The position numbers and the translations under genes are program-made. The notes below the pieces were generated by a model, which was given only the letters and a program-made list of their open reading frames with translations, made no database searches and was not told the origin of the DNA. A DNA stretch of 13,556 nt from Cyanobacteriota bacterium (GTDB lineage Bacteria > Cyanobacteriota > Cyanobacteriia > Phormidesmidales > Phormidesmidaceae), in assembly GCA_027483425.1 (NCBI GenBank), contig JAIXUR010000358.1, positions 1-13,556 on the forward strand. Direction: 5' to 3'. Shown here one piece after another: positions 1 to 6,805 of this stretch (the first letter of the stretch is position 1; the number at the start of each line of letters is the position of its first letter).

Positions 1-2
1 AG

Positions 3-1394
3 GCGGCCCTACAGACGAATTCCCAGGCAGCACCTTCCCAGGTAACTTCCCAGGCAGATTTGCCAGCGACTCAGCCGGCTCCACCAGCGCTGGAGCCCGC
101 CCCCGCCCGGCCTGCCCCTCCGGCGCTGCAACTGCCCCCTGACCTGGCTCGGGATGCAGAGGTGACCCATCTATGGCGTTACATTCAAGGCCTGGTTGAC
201 CAGCAGGCGGGGCCGTTGACCCTAGGGCGGGCCTATCTGGCCCTGGGGCAGATGGGGCGCGATCGCCTCGCCTTCGAGGCTCCCGCAGCCAGCGATTTAG
301 AGTTTGCCATGGCGGTTTACGAACGGGCGATCGCGGGTCTGCCCGAAGGCAGCGCCGACTGGTGCGATGCCCTCAACGACCTGGCCAGCCTCTACTGGCT
401 TCGGGGCCAACAGCCGGGCATTGCTGACCCCGTGCCCTGGCTACAGCGCAGCGTTAAAACCTACGAACAAGCCCTGCAGGGGAGTCCGGGAGCTATCTCC
501 CCTGATACCCTGGGGCGCATCTACGGCAATCTGGGCACGGTCCATGGACTATTGGCCAATTTCGACCCCTCTGACCACTCCCTAGAGCAGTCAATCGCCG
601 CCTATCGACAGGCCCTGGAGTACTGCCCGGCGGCCCAGTCACCCATGGACTACGCCAACCTGCAAAACAGCCTGGGGGCGATCTACTGGCGACTGGCCCA
701 GCAGGGGCAGCCCCAGCAGCACCTGCCCCTGGCCATTGCGGCCTACGGCGAAGCCCTCCGCTACCGCCCCGCCGAGGATGCTCCCCTAGAATTCGCCATG
801 ATTCAAAACAACCTGGGCATCGCCTACTGGAGTCTGGCCCAGCACCAGCAGGCCGAGCAGTTGCTCACCCAGGCGATCGCGGCCTACCAGGCGGCCCTTA
901 CCTATCGCACCCTAGAGGCCGCCCCGGCCAGCTGTGCCGCCACGGCCAACAACCTGGGCACCGCCTACTGGGATCTAGCCCAGCAGCCTGCCGTCAGCGG
1001 CGATCGCCGCCTGGATACCCTCCAGCGGGCCATTGCCGCCTACGAAACGGCCCTGGCCGCCGCCGAAACCGCTCTCCAGGCGTCGCCCTCTGCCCCCCTG
1101 GGGTTTGACCTGTGGGCCACCTGCCATAGTGCTGGGGTCGTGCATGACCAGCTGGCCCAGGCTCTGCCCTCCGACCAGCTTGAAACCCGCCAGCAGCACC
1201 TGCAAACCGCTCTGCACCACTACCTGCTCACCTACGAGGGCTGGCGCGACAGCCCCCAGCAGCTGGATGTGTTGATTACCGCCCTGGTGTACAACGCCCA
1301 CCTGACCTTTGAGATCTTCGGTATTCCAGGTCAGCAGGCGGTGCTGGCGAAGCTGCCGGGAGAGCTGCTGCCCCAGGTGCTGCGGCGGTTGTAG
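3..1394 (+). CDS. Tetratricopeptide-repeat protein, 5' end outside window
   Basis: The frame is open to the left edge, so the start lies outside the window; the first start-like codon inside (TTG at 60) falls in low-complexity Ala/Pro/Gln sequence and is unlikely to be real. After this linker come about five helical repeats of roughly 50 residues. Each has a first helix of the form NNLGxAYWxLAQ and a second of the form LxxAIAAYxxAL, the TPR signature in the spacing of TPR_12/kinesin-light-chain-like arrays. TPRs are protein-binding scaffolds; no catalytic domain is visible and the partner is unknown. The last 80 or so residues are helical without a clear repeat. No signal peptide or membrane segment is visible in the part present. 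It is followed after 132 bases by scpB on the same strand, with no convincing terminator between. The family call is firm and the role is unknown. Confidence 0.85.
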   Translation, partial: AALQTNSQAAPSQVTSQADLPATQPAPPALEPAPARPAPPALQLPPDLARDAEVTHLWRYIQGLVDQQAGPLTLGRAYLALGQMGRDRLAFEAPAASDLEFAMAVYERAIAGLPEGSADWCDALNDLASLYWLRGQQPGIADPVPWLQRSVKTYEQALQGSPGAISPDTLGRIYGNLGTVHGLLANFDPSDHSLEQSIAAYRQALEYCPAAQSPMDYANLQNSLGAIYWRLAQQGQPQQHLPLAIAAYGEALRYRPAEDAPLEFAMIQNNLGIAYWSLAQHQQAEQLLTQAIAAYQAALTYRTLEAAPASCAATANNLGTAYWDLAQQPAVSGDRRLDTLQRAIAAYETALAAAETALQASPSAPLGFDLWATCHSAGVVHDQLAQALPSDQLETRQQHLQTALHHYLLTYEGWRDSPQQLDVLITALVYNAHLTFEIFGIPGQQAVLAKLPGELLPQVLRRL

Positions 1395-1526
1395 GGGAAC
1401 GTCTAGGTAGGATTGCCTCCGGGCATCGACTTCATACAGCTTTTTTACTCCGACCCAGGGGCCAATTTCCGCCGTTTCTGGTAATCAGCGGTAGGCTGAG
1501 AAATGGTCTTACGGTAGCGACGGTCT

Positions 1527-2102
1527 ATGTCTGGTCTAGCCACCACCATTGAAGCGATTTTATATCTCAAGGGGCAGCCCCTGGAGATAAGCAAACTGGC
1601 AGAACTGGCCCGCTGCGATCGCGACGACATTGAGGAAGGGCTGATTGAGCTGATGGATGAGTACGCCCACCGTGACGGCGCGCTCGAAATTGTCGAAACC
1701 GTAGACGGCTACTGCCTCCAGCTCAAGGAGCGCTACCGGTTCCTCGTGGATATGCTGATTCCCCTAGACCTGGGCGTGGGTGCCCTGCGGACGTTGGCGG
1801 CGATCGCCCTCAAAGGGCCGATCAGCCAAACCGATCTCGTCGATTTGCGGGGCTCTGGGGCCTATCAGCATGTGCAAGAGCTCGTTGGTCAAGGCTTTGT
1901 GCGCAAGCGTCGCCAGGCCGAAGGGCGGTCCTCCCTGGTGCAGATCACCGAAAAGTTTTACCAGCACTTTGAAATCGATCAACTGCCCCAGCTGCTGGCC
2001 AAGGGGGCTACCCCAGACTCGGTAGACGACGGCGACCACGAAGACGACGAAGACGCTGACGACGGCCCCGCCTTCGAACCCGAGGAGCATGACGCCCCCT
2101 AG
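1527..2102 (+). CDS. scpB: Segregation and condensation protein B
   Basis: ScpB is the winged-helix kleisin-associated subunit of the bacterial SMC-ScpA-ScpB complex, which compacts and segregates the chromosome. The N-terminal part (residues 5-80) matches the first winged helix: TTIEAILYLKGQPLEISKLA, then a helix-turn-helix and the strand region around EIVETVDGYCLQLKERY. The second winged helix follows (about 85-150), with RTLAAIALKGPISQTDL and a GLVGQGFVRKRR-like turn. At 191 residues the length is usual for the family. Residues 161-191 form an acidic tail (15 Asp/Glu of 31) outside the conserved fold. The ATG at 1527 fits the family N-terminus; no good Shine-Dalgarno is seen. scpA, often adjacent in other bacteria, is not in this window. 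Confidence 0.9.
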   Translation: MSGLATTIEAILYLKGQPLEISKLAELARCDRDDIEEGLIELMDEYAHRDGALEIVETVDGYCLQLKERYRFLVDMLIPLDLGVGALRTLAAIALKGPISQTDLVDLRGSGAYQHVQELVGQGFVRKRRQAEGRSSLVQITEKFYQHFEIDQLPQLLAKGATPDSVDDGDHEDDEDADDGPAFEPEEHDAP

Positions 2103-2290
2103 CGTATCCAGCCCATCATCGGCTTGTCCTTACCACCGTGGCGATCGCTACAGCTGGCATAGGCTCAGCCAACTTTCATGATTCGTTAAGCTATCATCGG
2201 GAATACTAATAGGTATGGGCAGGGTCGGGTTTGCCTTTTGTTACAGTAGATCTAGACAGCCCAGATTGTTTGTCGCCCACCATCCCCGAT

Positions 2291-2314
2291 GTTGTGACCA
2301 GAGTTGTGACCAGA
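2291..2314 (+). repeat. Perfect 12-bp tandem duplication in the DUF760 leader
   Basis: GTTGTGACCAGA occurs twice in direct succession (2291-2302 and 2303-2314), 15 bases before the DUF760 start codon. The second copy runs into AGAGG (2312-2316), the only purine-rich candidate ribosome-binding sequence there. It may be a slippage duplication or a double binding site; the sequence does not say which. Confidence 0.7.
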
Positions 2315-2329
2315 GGTCTCTGAGATTCC

Positions 2330-2686
2330 ATGGTATTTAACCCTGAAGATGCTGAATTCATTGGTATGTCCACCAACAGTGACCAGGCCAATGAGTTGCT
2401 TAAATATCTCCAGCACCAGTCACCGGAGGTCTTAAGCCGGGTGGCCCAATCGGTGAGCGGCGAAATTAAGCAAATTATTGCCCACAACGTGCAGGGGCTG
2501 GTGGGGGTTTTGCCCGGCGATGGCTTTAATGTCCAGGTCAGCACCGATCGCGAAAACTTGGCTGGGCTGCTGGCCTCCGCCATGATGACCGGCTATTTTT
2601 TGCGCCAGATGGAGCAGCGCATGGAGCTCGAGCACACCATGTCGGGCTCATTCCTGGGCCTTGACGACAGCGATGCAACCCCTTAG
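2330..2686 (+). CDS. DUF760 family protein
   Basis: This small soluble 118-residue protein matches the DUF760 family of cyanobacteria and plastids. Recognisable features are the N-terminal helix NELLKYLQHQSPEVLSRVAQ (residues 21-40), EIKQIIAHNVQGLVGVLP (about 45-62), the NVQVSTDRENLAGLLASAMM segment and the hallmark GYFLRQMEQRMELE. There is no signal peptide, membrane segment or catalytic motif. The biochemical role is not established; from memory, plant DUF760 proteins have been linked to Clp-protease turnover, which says little about this copy. ATG 2330 is preferred to ATG 2366 because an AGAGG lies upstream (spacing 13) and family members share the extra N-terminal residues. It converges on the DHH gene with 54 bases between the stops. 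Confidence 0.85.
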   Translation: MVFNPEDAEFIGMSTNSDQANELLKYLQHQSPEVLSRVAQSVSGEIKQIIAHNVQGLVGVLPGDGFNVQVSTDRENLAGLLASAMMTGYFLRQMEQRMELEHTMSGSFLGLDDSDATP

Positions 2687-2740
2687 GAATGAGTTCCCCC
2701 GGTAGAGGCGCAGAGCCCTGCCCCCTTAGCAATCGAAACC

Positions 2741-3940
2741 CTAATCGGTGTTGATCATGCCCTCCTCGGGGTTCACCACCCGCCAGAGTTTCTGCTTGAT
2801 CTGAGTATCAAACACCTCCCACTTGAGGCGGTTGTACTCAGAGTTTTCGTAGAAGCCCGACAAAAAGCCCACCGGAATCTCAAACCCCCCGGCCATCGAT
2901 CGCCCGCCGCCAAAAAACCGGCCTTCGCTGTCTTGGCCAAAGGCTTCTTTAATGAACTCGTCGGGGTCGAGGGTGATCTTGCTGGTACGCAACGAACCGA
3001 TCACCACCTCGCGTTCTTCGTCCTCATCGTGGACAATACCGTAGACCACAGCGGTGTGCACATTGTCTTCGGTCACCAGAAAGTCAGCCGCCTGGGGAAT
3101 GGCGTCTCGATCGTCGTAGCGCAGGTAGCCGACCCCGGCGATCGAGACATTGTCACGCACCTTGCGGTTACGCAGCGATCGCTCAATCACATCCATCACT
3201 CGCTTGGAGCGGGAGGCTTGGAGCACCGCGCTCAGCAGTTGGCCATCGTAGAACTGGCTCAGGTAGGCCGCCGCCATAAAGTCGCTGGCCCCGGCATGCA
3301 TGAGCTGGTTAGTGTCGGCCCGCAGACCGTGCATGAGGGCCGTAGCGCACTTGGTATGCTTGCTGTTGTTGCGATCGAGGGTGAGCAGCCCCTGCTGCAA
3401 ATACTGGGTCAAAATAGTGGCCGTAGCCCGAATATGGGGCCGCAAATCGATAAATTCGGCATCGAGCTTAGACTGAGGGGCGTGGTGGTCAATGACCAGA
3501 ACCAGGGGCAGCCCTGCCGCCCGCAGGTGTTTATAGAGTTGGCTAGTGGTGCCCTGGTTGTCGACCAGCACCAGACCCTGGTAGTTGGGTAGGTTAGGGT
3601 TGTCAACAGCGGCGATCCAGCGGCGGGCCGGCAACCCCGTCAGCCGCACCAGGGCAATATTTTCCTGGTGGCTCAGGGTGCCCGCGTAGACAATGTCGCA
3701 CTCAATTTTGTAGTTCGCCGCAATTAACTTGTAGGCCCAGGCGGCCGACAGCGCATCCGGGTCAGGAAAATCCTGCATCAGCACCAGTTGCCGATCCCCT
3801 CGGTGGGTCTCTAGGAGCCGACGCACCGCCTGCACCGGGTCGTCGGCATCACCATCGGTGCCGGAGGGGGCCGTGGCTATGCCCCCCTTGCCGTTGGCAA
3901 AGGGTTCCTCCAGGTCTTCAGAGGCTGAATTAAACGTCAT
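2741..3940 (-). CDS. DHH-family phosphoesterase, NrnA-like
   Basis: The DHH/DHHA1 architecture matches NrnA-type enzymes, which remove nucleotides from short oligoribonucleotides and/or dephosphorylate pAp. In a 399-residue numbering the motifs are QDFPDPDAL (56-64), VDN (127-128 region), DHH in VIDHHAPQ (151-153), GLRADTN (Asp about 209) and the C-terminal substrate-binding loop GGGRSMAGG (344-352). Motif I has Gln where classical NrnA has the leading His, and the loop reads GGGRSM rather than GGGH, so substrate preference may differ; I have not named it nrnA for that reason. The frame stays open up to a GTG at 4006, but ATG 3940 is chosen because AGAAGGG (plus-strand 3950-3956) sits 9 bases upstream, while the long form has no Shine-Dalgarno and its extra 22 residues span a HIP1 site (3957-3964). 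The protein appears cytoplasmic. Confidence 0.85.
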   Translation of the reverse strand: MTFNSASEDLEEPFANGKGGIATAPSGTDGDADDPVQAVRRLLETHRGDRQLVLMQDFPDPDALSAAWAYKLIAANYKIECDIVYAGTLSHQENIALVRLTGLPARRWIAAVDNPNLPNYQGLVLVDNQGTTSQLYKHLRAAGLPLVLVIDHHAPQSKLDAEFIDLRPHIRATATILTQYLQQGLLTLDRNNSKHTKCATALMHGLRADTNQLMHAGASDFMAAAYLSQFYDGQLLSAVLQASRSKRVMDVIERSLRNRKVRDNVSIAGVGYLRYDDRDAIPQAADFLVTEDNVHTAVVYGIVHDEDEEREVVIGSLRTSKITLDPDEFIKEAFGQDSEGRFFGGGRSMAGGFEIPVGFLSGFYENSEYNRLKWEVFDTQIKQKLWRVVNPEEGMINTD

Positions 3941-4301
3941 TTGGGGATTCCCTTCTGCGATCGCGTGGATAATCAACTGAGCTAGAAGCCTGATCGCCAT
4001 CGTCACGGTGTTTAGAACCAGCTGAAGACAACGCCCTTGGCGTGGCGATGGTAGGCCAGATCGCCTCCCAATACGGGCTCTGTCAGCACCCCCTGTCCTC
4101 AGCTATCTAGCCAGAGCCATACATCCAGAGTCACTCAGGTGGCAACGACCTGGAAACCACCCGTGGGCTTGAGCGACCCCAGGCGTTGACATCGCCATGG
4201 CCTTGGGCGGCTAGACCACCCACCGCAGGCGCGATGACCTGCTTCCATTATTGCAAATTGCTACGGAACCGCGAGGGAAATACCTCCGGCGAGTGATGGG
4301 A
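3941..4301. other. Intergenic stretch, no gene seen
   Basis: About 360 bases between the DHH gene and the HNH gene. It contains the DHH ribosome-binding site (3950-3956) and a HIP1 palindrome (3957-3964). I see no RNA gene, strong hairpin or convincing promoter. A perfect TTGACA at 4186-4191 on the plus strand has no -10 partner. Plus-strand open frames running into the HNH gene look like shadows. Confidence 0.5.
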
Positions 4302-4802
4302 CTAAGACACGCCAATCACATACTTTTTCCACTCTTTGTGAACACCGCTGTGAATTTGCCGAGTGACCTCAAAGTACAGGCTGCTGTGGGGCTTGCGCGG
4401 CTGACTAAAGAGGGGCATATTGGCTTCTCGCGGGGTGCGGTTGCCCTTTTTGACATTGCAACGCACGCAGGCGGCGACCATGTTCTCCCAGGTGTCGCCG
4501 CCGCCGCGCGATCGCGGCAGGACATGGTCAAGGGTCAGGCCATCACCGCTGTAGCTACAGTACTGGCAGGTGTGGTTGTCGCGCTGGAGCAGATTGCGCC
4601 GGGTGAGCGGAATATCTTTGTAGGGCACACGTACGTAGTGGCGCAGGCGGATCACCGTAGGCAGGGGAAAGCCGGCATAGACAAACTTGCCGTTATGCTC
4701 AACTCGCTCAGCCTTACCCTTGATAATGAGAACAACGGCCCGGCGCCAGCTCGTTATGTTGAGCGGTTCATAGGAGGCATTTAGCACCAGAACCTTACCC
4801 AT
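4302..4802 (-). CDS. HNH endonuclease family protein
   Basis: This 166-residue protein has a complete HNH nuclease core of the zinc-ribbon type. C79 and C82 (CQYC) pair with C112 and C115 (CVRC) as the structural zinc ligands. The catalytic part is LDHVLPRSRGG (D92, H93), WEN (N107) and N116 in NVKKGNRTP. The N-terminal 70 residues (VLVLNASYEPLNITSWRRA) are typical of the stand-alone chromosomal HNH family widespread in cyanobacteria and other bacteria. It is not flanked by methylase, restriction, toxin or intron parts, so it is probably a resident gene; its DNA target and physiological role are unknown. The ATG at 4802 begins the conserved N-terminus. Only a weak purine stretch precedes it. 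An inverted repeat (4821-4838) lies just upstream. Confidence 0.9.
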   Translation of the reverse strand: MGKVLVLNASYEPLNITSWRRAVVLIIKGKAERVEHNGKFVYAGFPLPTVIRLRHYVRVPYKDIPLTRRNLLQRDNHTCQYCSYSGDGLTLDHVLPRSRGGGDTWENMVAACVRCNVKKGNRTPREANMPLFSQPRKPHSSLYFEVTRQIHSGVHKEWKKYVIGVS

Positions 4803-4820
4803 TCTTATGCTTGGTTAATT

Positions 4821-4838
4821 GGCTAAAGAATATTAGCC
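4821..4838. promoter_or_regulatory. Inverted repeat upstream of the HNH gene
   Basis: GGCTAA (4821-4826) and TTAGCC (4833-4838) are perfect 6-bp arms around AGAATA, 19-36 bases upstream of the HNH start codon. The position suits an operator or the -10 region of a minus-strand promoter (AT-rich CTAATATTC), but no activity can be inferred from sequence alone. Confidence 0.3.
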
Positions 4839-4962
4839 TGATGGTAGCACAGAAGCTAAATTGAGCGTCTAGCCCCGGATCCAAGGCCACCCTGCCGGCC
4901 CCAGCTCGGCTCCCTGGCGGCACCTCGATCAGCCAGGGCCAGATCTGGCGTTATGCTGGCGC

Positions 4963-4968
4963 TATGAT
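4963..4968 (+). promoter_or_regulatory. Possible -10 element for alr
   Basis: TATGAT matches five of six positions of the sigma-70 -10 consensus and would give a start near 4975 and a leader of about 40 bases. No recognisable -35 box sits at the right distance. With that start, the RNA would begin at a 6-bp hairpin (TAGCCC 4976-4981, GGGCTA 4986-4991) ending 8 bases before the Shine-Dalgarno sequence. Confidence 0.3.
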
Positions 4969-4999
4969 GGGTCGCTAGCCCCCCAGGGCTATCCCGGTG

Positions 5000-5008
5000 A
5001 AGGAGGAG
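5000..5008 (+). promoter_or_regulatory. Consensus ribosome-binding site that sets the alr start
   Basis: AAGGAGGAG is a near-perfect anti-16S match. Its AGGAGG core (5001-5006) lies 8 bases before ATG 5015. The upstream in-frame GTG at 4997 overlaps this site on its 5' side, so it cannot use it and is unlikely to be the start. Confidence 0.8.
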
Positions 5009-5014
5009 AAACCG

Positions 5015-6220
5015 ATGCTGAGTTGGGAGCAAACCCCAAGCCTAGAACCCATGCGCTGTTGCCGCGCCTGGGTTGAGATTGATCTGGCGGCCCTGCGGCA
5101 CAACGTGCAACAGTTGCGGGGAGTGCTGCCCGCCTCCACCCAGTTGATGGCGGTGGTCAAGGCCGATGCCTACGGCCACGGAGCGGTCACGGTGGCCCAG
5201 ACCGTGCTCCAGGCGGGGGCGGCCTGGCTAGGGGTAGCCACGGTACCCGAGGGCATTGAGCTGCGGGCGGCGGGCATCCAGGCCCCGATTTTGGTGATGG
5301 GGGCGGTCAATAGCACCGAAGAAATGCAGGCGATCGCCCACTGGCGGCTCCAGCCTACCCTGGTTAACCCCAAACAGGCCCTGGTGTTTTCGGAAACCCT
5401 GGCCAAGCTGTCCGCCGCCCGCCCCCTGGGGGTGCATCTCAAAATCGACACCGGCATGACCCGGCTGGGCTTCCCCTGGGCCGAGGCGGTAGACTTCGTG
5501 CGGTTTGTGCACCAGCTGCCCCACCTCAAAATCGACAGTCTTTACTCACACCTGGCCACCGCCGACGATCCCAACCCGGCTACGATGCAGCTGCAACAGC
5601 AGCGGTTTACCGCCGCCGTGGAGAGTTTGCAGCGCCAGCACCTGCTCCCCCCCCGCCTACACCTGGCCAATACCGCCGCCACCCTGGCTGACCCGACGCT
5701 CCACTATGACCTGGTGCGCGTGGGCCTGGGCCTCTACGGTGTCTACCCGGCTCCCCATCTGCAAACCCAGGTAGACCTTCAGCCCGTCATCCAGATCAAA
5801 GCTCGCATTACCCACCTCAAGGCCGTGCCCGCTGGCACAGGCATTAGCTACGGCCACCAGTACGTGTGCGATCGCCCCATTCGGCTGGCCGTGGTCGGCA
5901 TTGGCTATGCCGACGGGGTACCCCGGATTCTCTCTAACCGGCTCCAGGTGATCGTCAAGGGCCACCTGGCCCAGCAGATCGGGGCCATCACCATGGATCA
6001 GCTGATGCTGGACGTGACCGGCATCCCCAACCTGCAGGAGGGCGACGTGGTCACCCTCCTGGGACGTGATGGCAGCCATACCCTCAGCCCCGACGACTGG
6101 GCCGCCATGGCCAACACCATCAGCTGGGAAATTCTCTGCGGCTTTAAGCACCGTCTACCTCGCATCGCCGTAGAGCAAGCCCTACCCGCCCCCGCCCAGC
6201 CCAGGATAGGCCCAGGATAG
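5015..6220 (+). CDS. alr: Alanine racemase
   Basis: This PLP-dependent enzyme interconverts L- and D-alanine and supplies D-Ala for peptidoglycan. In the 401-residue protein from ATG 5015, the PLP-binding Lys is K49 in VVKADAYGHG and the opposing catalytic Tyr is Y298 in GIGYADGVPR. Further family blocks are LKIDTGMTRLGF, YSHLATAD, ANTAATL, VRVGLGLYG and AITMDQLMLDV, and the C-terminal ANTISWEIL...RLPR. All barrel and C-terminal domain blocks are present and the length is slightly above the usual 360-390. The last residues beyond RLPRIAVE are a Pro/Ala-rich tail of low conservation, ending inside an 11-bp tandem duplication (6199-6220). The start is fixed by the strong Shine-Dalgarno at 5000-5008. 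It converges with the peroxiredoxin-like gene, with only 3 bases between the stop codons, so overlapping 3' transcripts are likely. Confidence 0.95.
   Translation: MLSWEQTPSLEPMRCCRAWVEIDLAALRHNVQQLRGVLPASTQLMAVVKADAYGHGAVTVAQTVLQAGAAWLGVATVPEGIELRAAGIQAPILVMGAVNSTEEMQAIAHWRLQPTLVNPKQALVFSETLAKLSAARPLGVHLKIDTGMTRLGFPWAEAVDFVRFVHQLPHLKIDSLYSHLATADDPNPATMQLQQQRFTAAVESLQRQHLLPPRLHLANTAATLADPTLHYDLVRVGLGLYGVYPAPHLQTQVDLQPVIQIKARITHLKAVPAGTGISYGHQYVCDRPIRLAVVGIGYADGVPRILSNRLQVIVKGHLAQQIGAITMDQLMLDVTGIPNLQEGDVVTLLGRDGSHTLSPDDWAAMANTISWEILCGFKHRLPRIAVEQALPAPAQPRIGPG
6199..6220 (+). repeat. 11-bp tandem duplication at the alr stop codon
   Basis: GCCCAGGATAG is repeated exactly at 6199-6209 and 6210-6220. 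The TAG in the first copy is out of frame for alr and the TAG in the second is the actual stop, because 11 is not a multiple of three. With one copy only, the frame would read on into the convergent gene. Confidence 0.8.
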
Positions 6221-6223
6221 GCC

Positions 6224-6760
6224 CTACAGCGCTTCTAGCACCGCTAATAGGTGTGCGGGGGTGGCCTGGGCATGGAGCAGCGAAAACAAGTGGCTGTAGC
6301 GCAACCGTCCCTGGGCGTCTAGCACAAACTGGGCCGGTAGCGGTGCTCCTAACGCCTGGCCTGTGTGGTAAGCGCGAAAGGTTGTGCCAGTCTCATCACT
6401 CAGCAGGGGCACGGTGAGACCGAGGTCGTCTATGACGGCCTGCCCCTGCCGTCGCATCGTGCGGGTTACCACCAGAACCTCGGCCCCAGCGTTGCGAAAC
6501 TGAGCATACCCCTGGTTGAGGGCGACCAGATTAGGGTAGCGTTGGGGACCATAGGCCAGATCAGCCCGGATCCGCTCAAAGCTCAGCACAACCGGCTGCT
6601 TGCCCCGCCAGTTGGCCAGGCGTACCGTGCGCTGGTGGGTCACATCCCACAACGCAAAGTCGGGGGGGATCTGACCCAGGGGCAGCGCCAGGCTAGGGGG
6701 ATGAGGCAGCCAGTCGCGCCAGAAAGGTACGGCTGCAGAGCGCGACTGGCCCGTGGTCAT
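6224..6760 (-). CDS. Cysteine-free peroxiredoxin-like (redoxin/AhpC-TSA fold) protein
   Basis: The 178-residue sequence has the thioredoxin-fold layout of AhpC/TSA redoxins: GQIPPDFALWDV (29-40), the strand VRLANWRGKQPVVLSF (46-61), a helix after the active-site loop (LVALNQGYAQFRNAG), EVLVVTRT, the LGLTVPLLSDETG block, and APLPAQFVLDAQGRLRYSH near the C-terminus. There is no cysteine anywhere. The loop where a peroxidatic Cys or CxxC pair should lie reads AYGPQRYPNL (69-78), with Gly71 and Arg74 at the expected positions. It therefore cannot be a thiol peroxidase by the usual mechanism. It lies 45 bases downstream of the 2-Cys peroxiredoxin gene on the same strand, suggesting cotranscription. 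The ATG at 6760 lacks a clear Shine-Dalgarno; translational coupling is possible. Fold assignment is good, function unknown. Confidence 0.8.
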   Translation of the reverse strand: MTTGQSRSAAVPFWRDWLPHPPSLALPLGQIPPDFALWDVTHQRTVRLANWRGKQPVVLSFERIRADLAYGPQRYPNLVALNQGYAQFRNAGAEVLVVTRTMRRQGQAVIDDLGLTVPLLSDETGTTFRAYHTGQALGAPLPAQFVLDAQGRLRYSHLFSLLHAQATPAHLLAVLEAL

Positions 6761-6805
6761 GGGAAGGACGGCGTAGATAGATGGGGCATCACGACGGGGT
6801 AGGGC

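Noticed and set aside
1405..1446. Terminator after the TPR gene (small TGCC/GGCA hairpin and a later T run)
   Set aside because: The stem is only 4 bp and the T run is almost 20 bases downstream.
2933..3592. 219-codon plus-strand frame
   Set aside because: Antisense to the DHH phosphoesterase; no family resemblance.
4186..4191. Perfect TTGACA on the plus strand
   Set aside because: No -10 at 15-19 bases and no plus-strand gene follows until alr, 800 bases away.
4251..4784. 177-codon plus-strand frame
   Set aside because: It is almost entirely antisense to the HNH gene, whose zinc and catalytic motifs are complete; high-GC shadow.
4302..4802. HNH gene as a homing endonuclease or part of a defence system
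   Set aside because: No intron, intein, methylase, helicase or toxin partner nearby; the N-terminal region is that of the common stand-alone chromosomal family.
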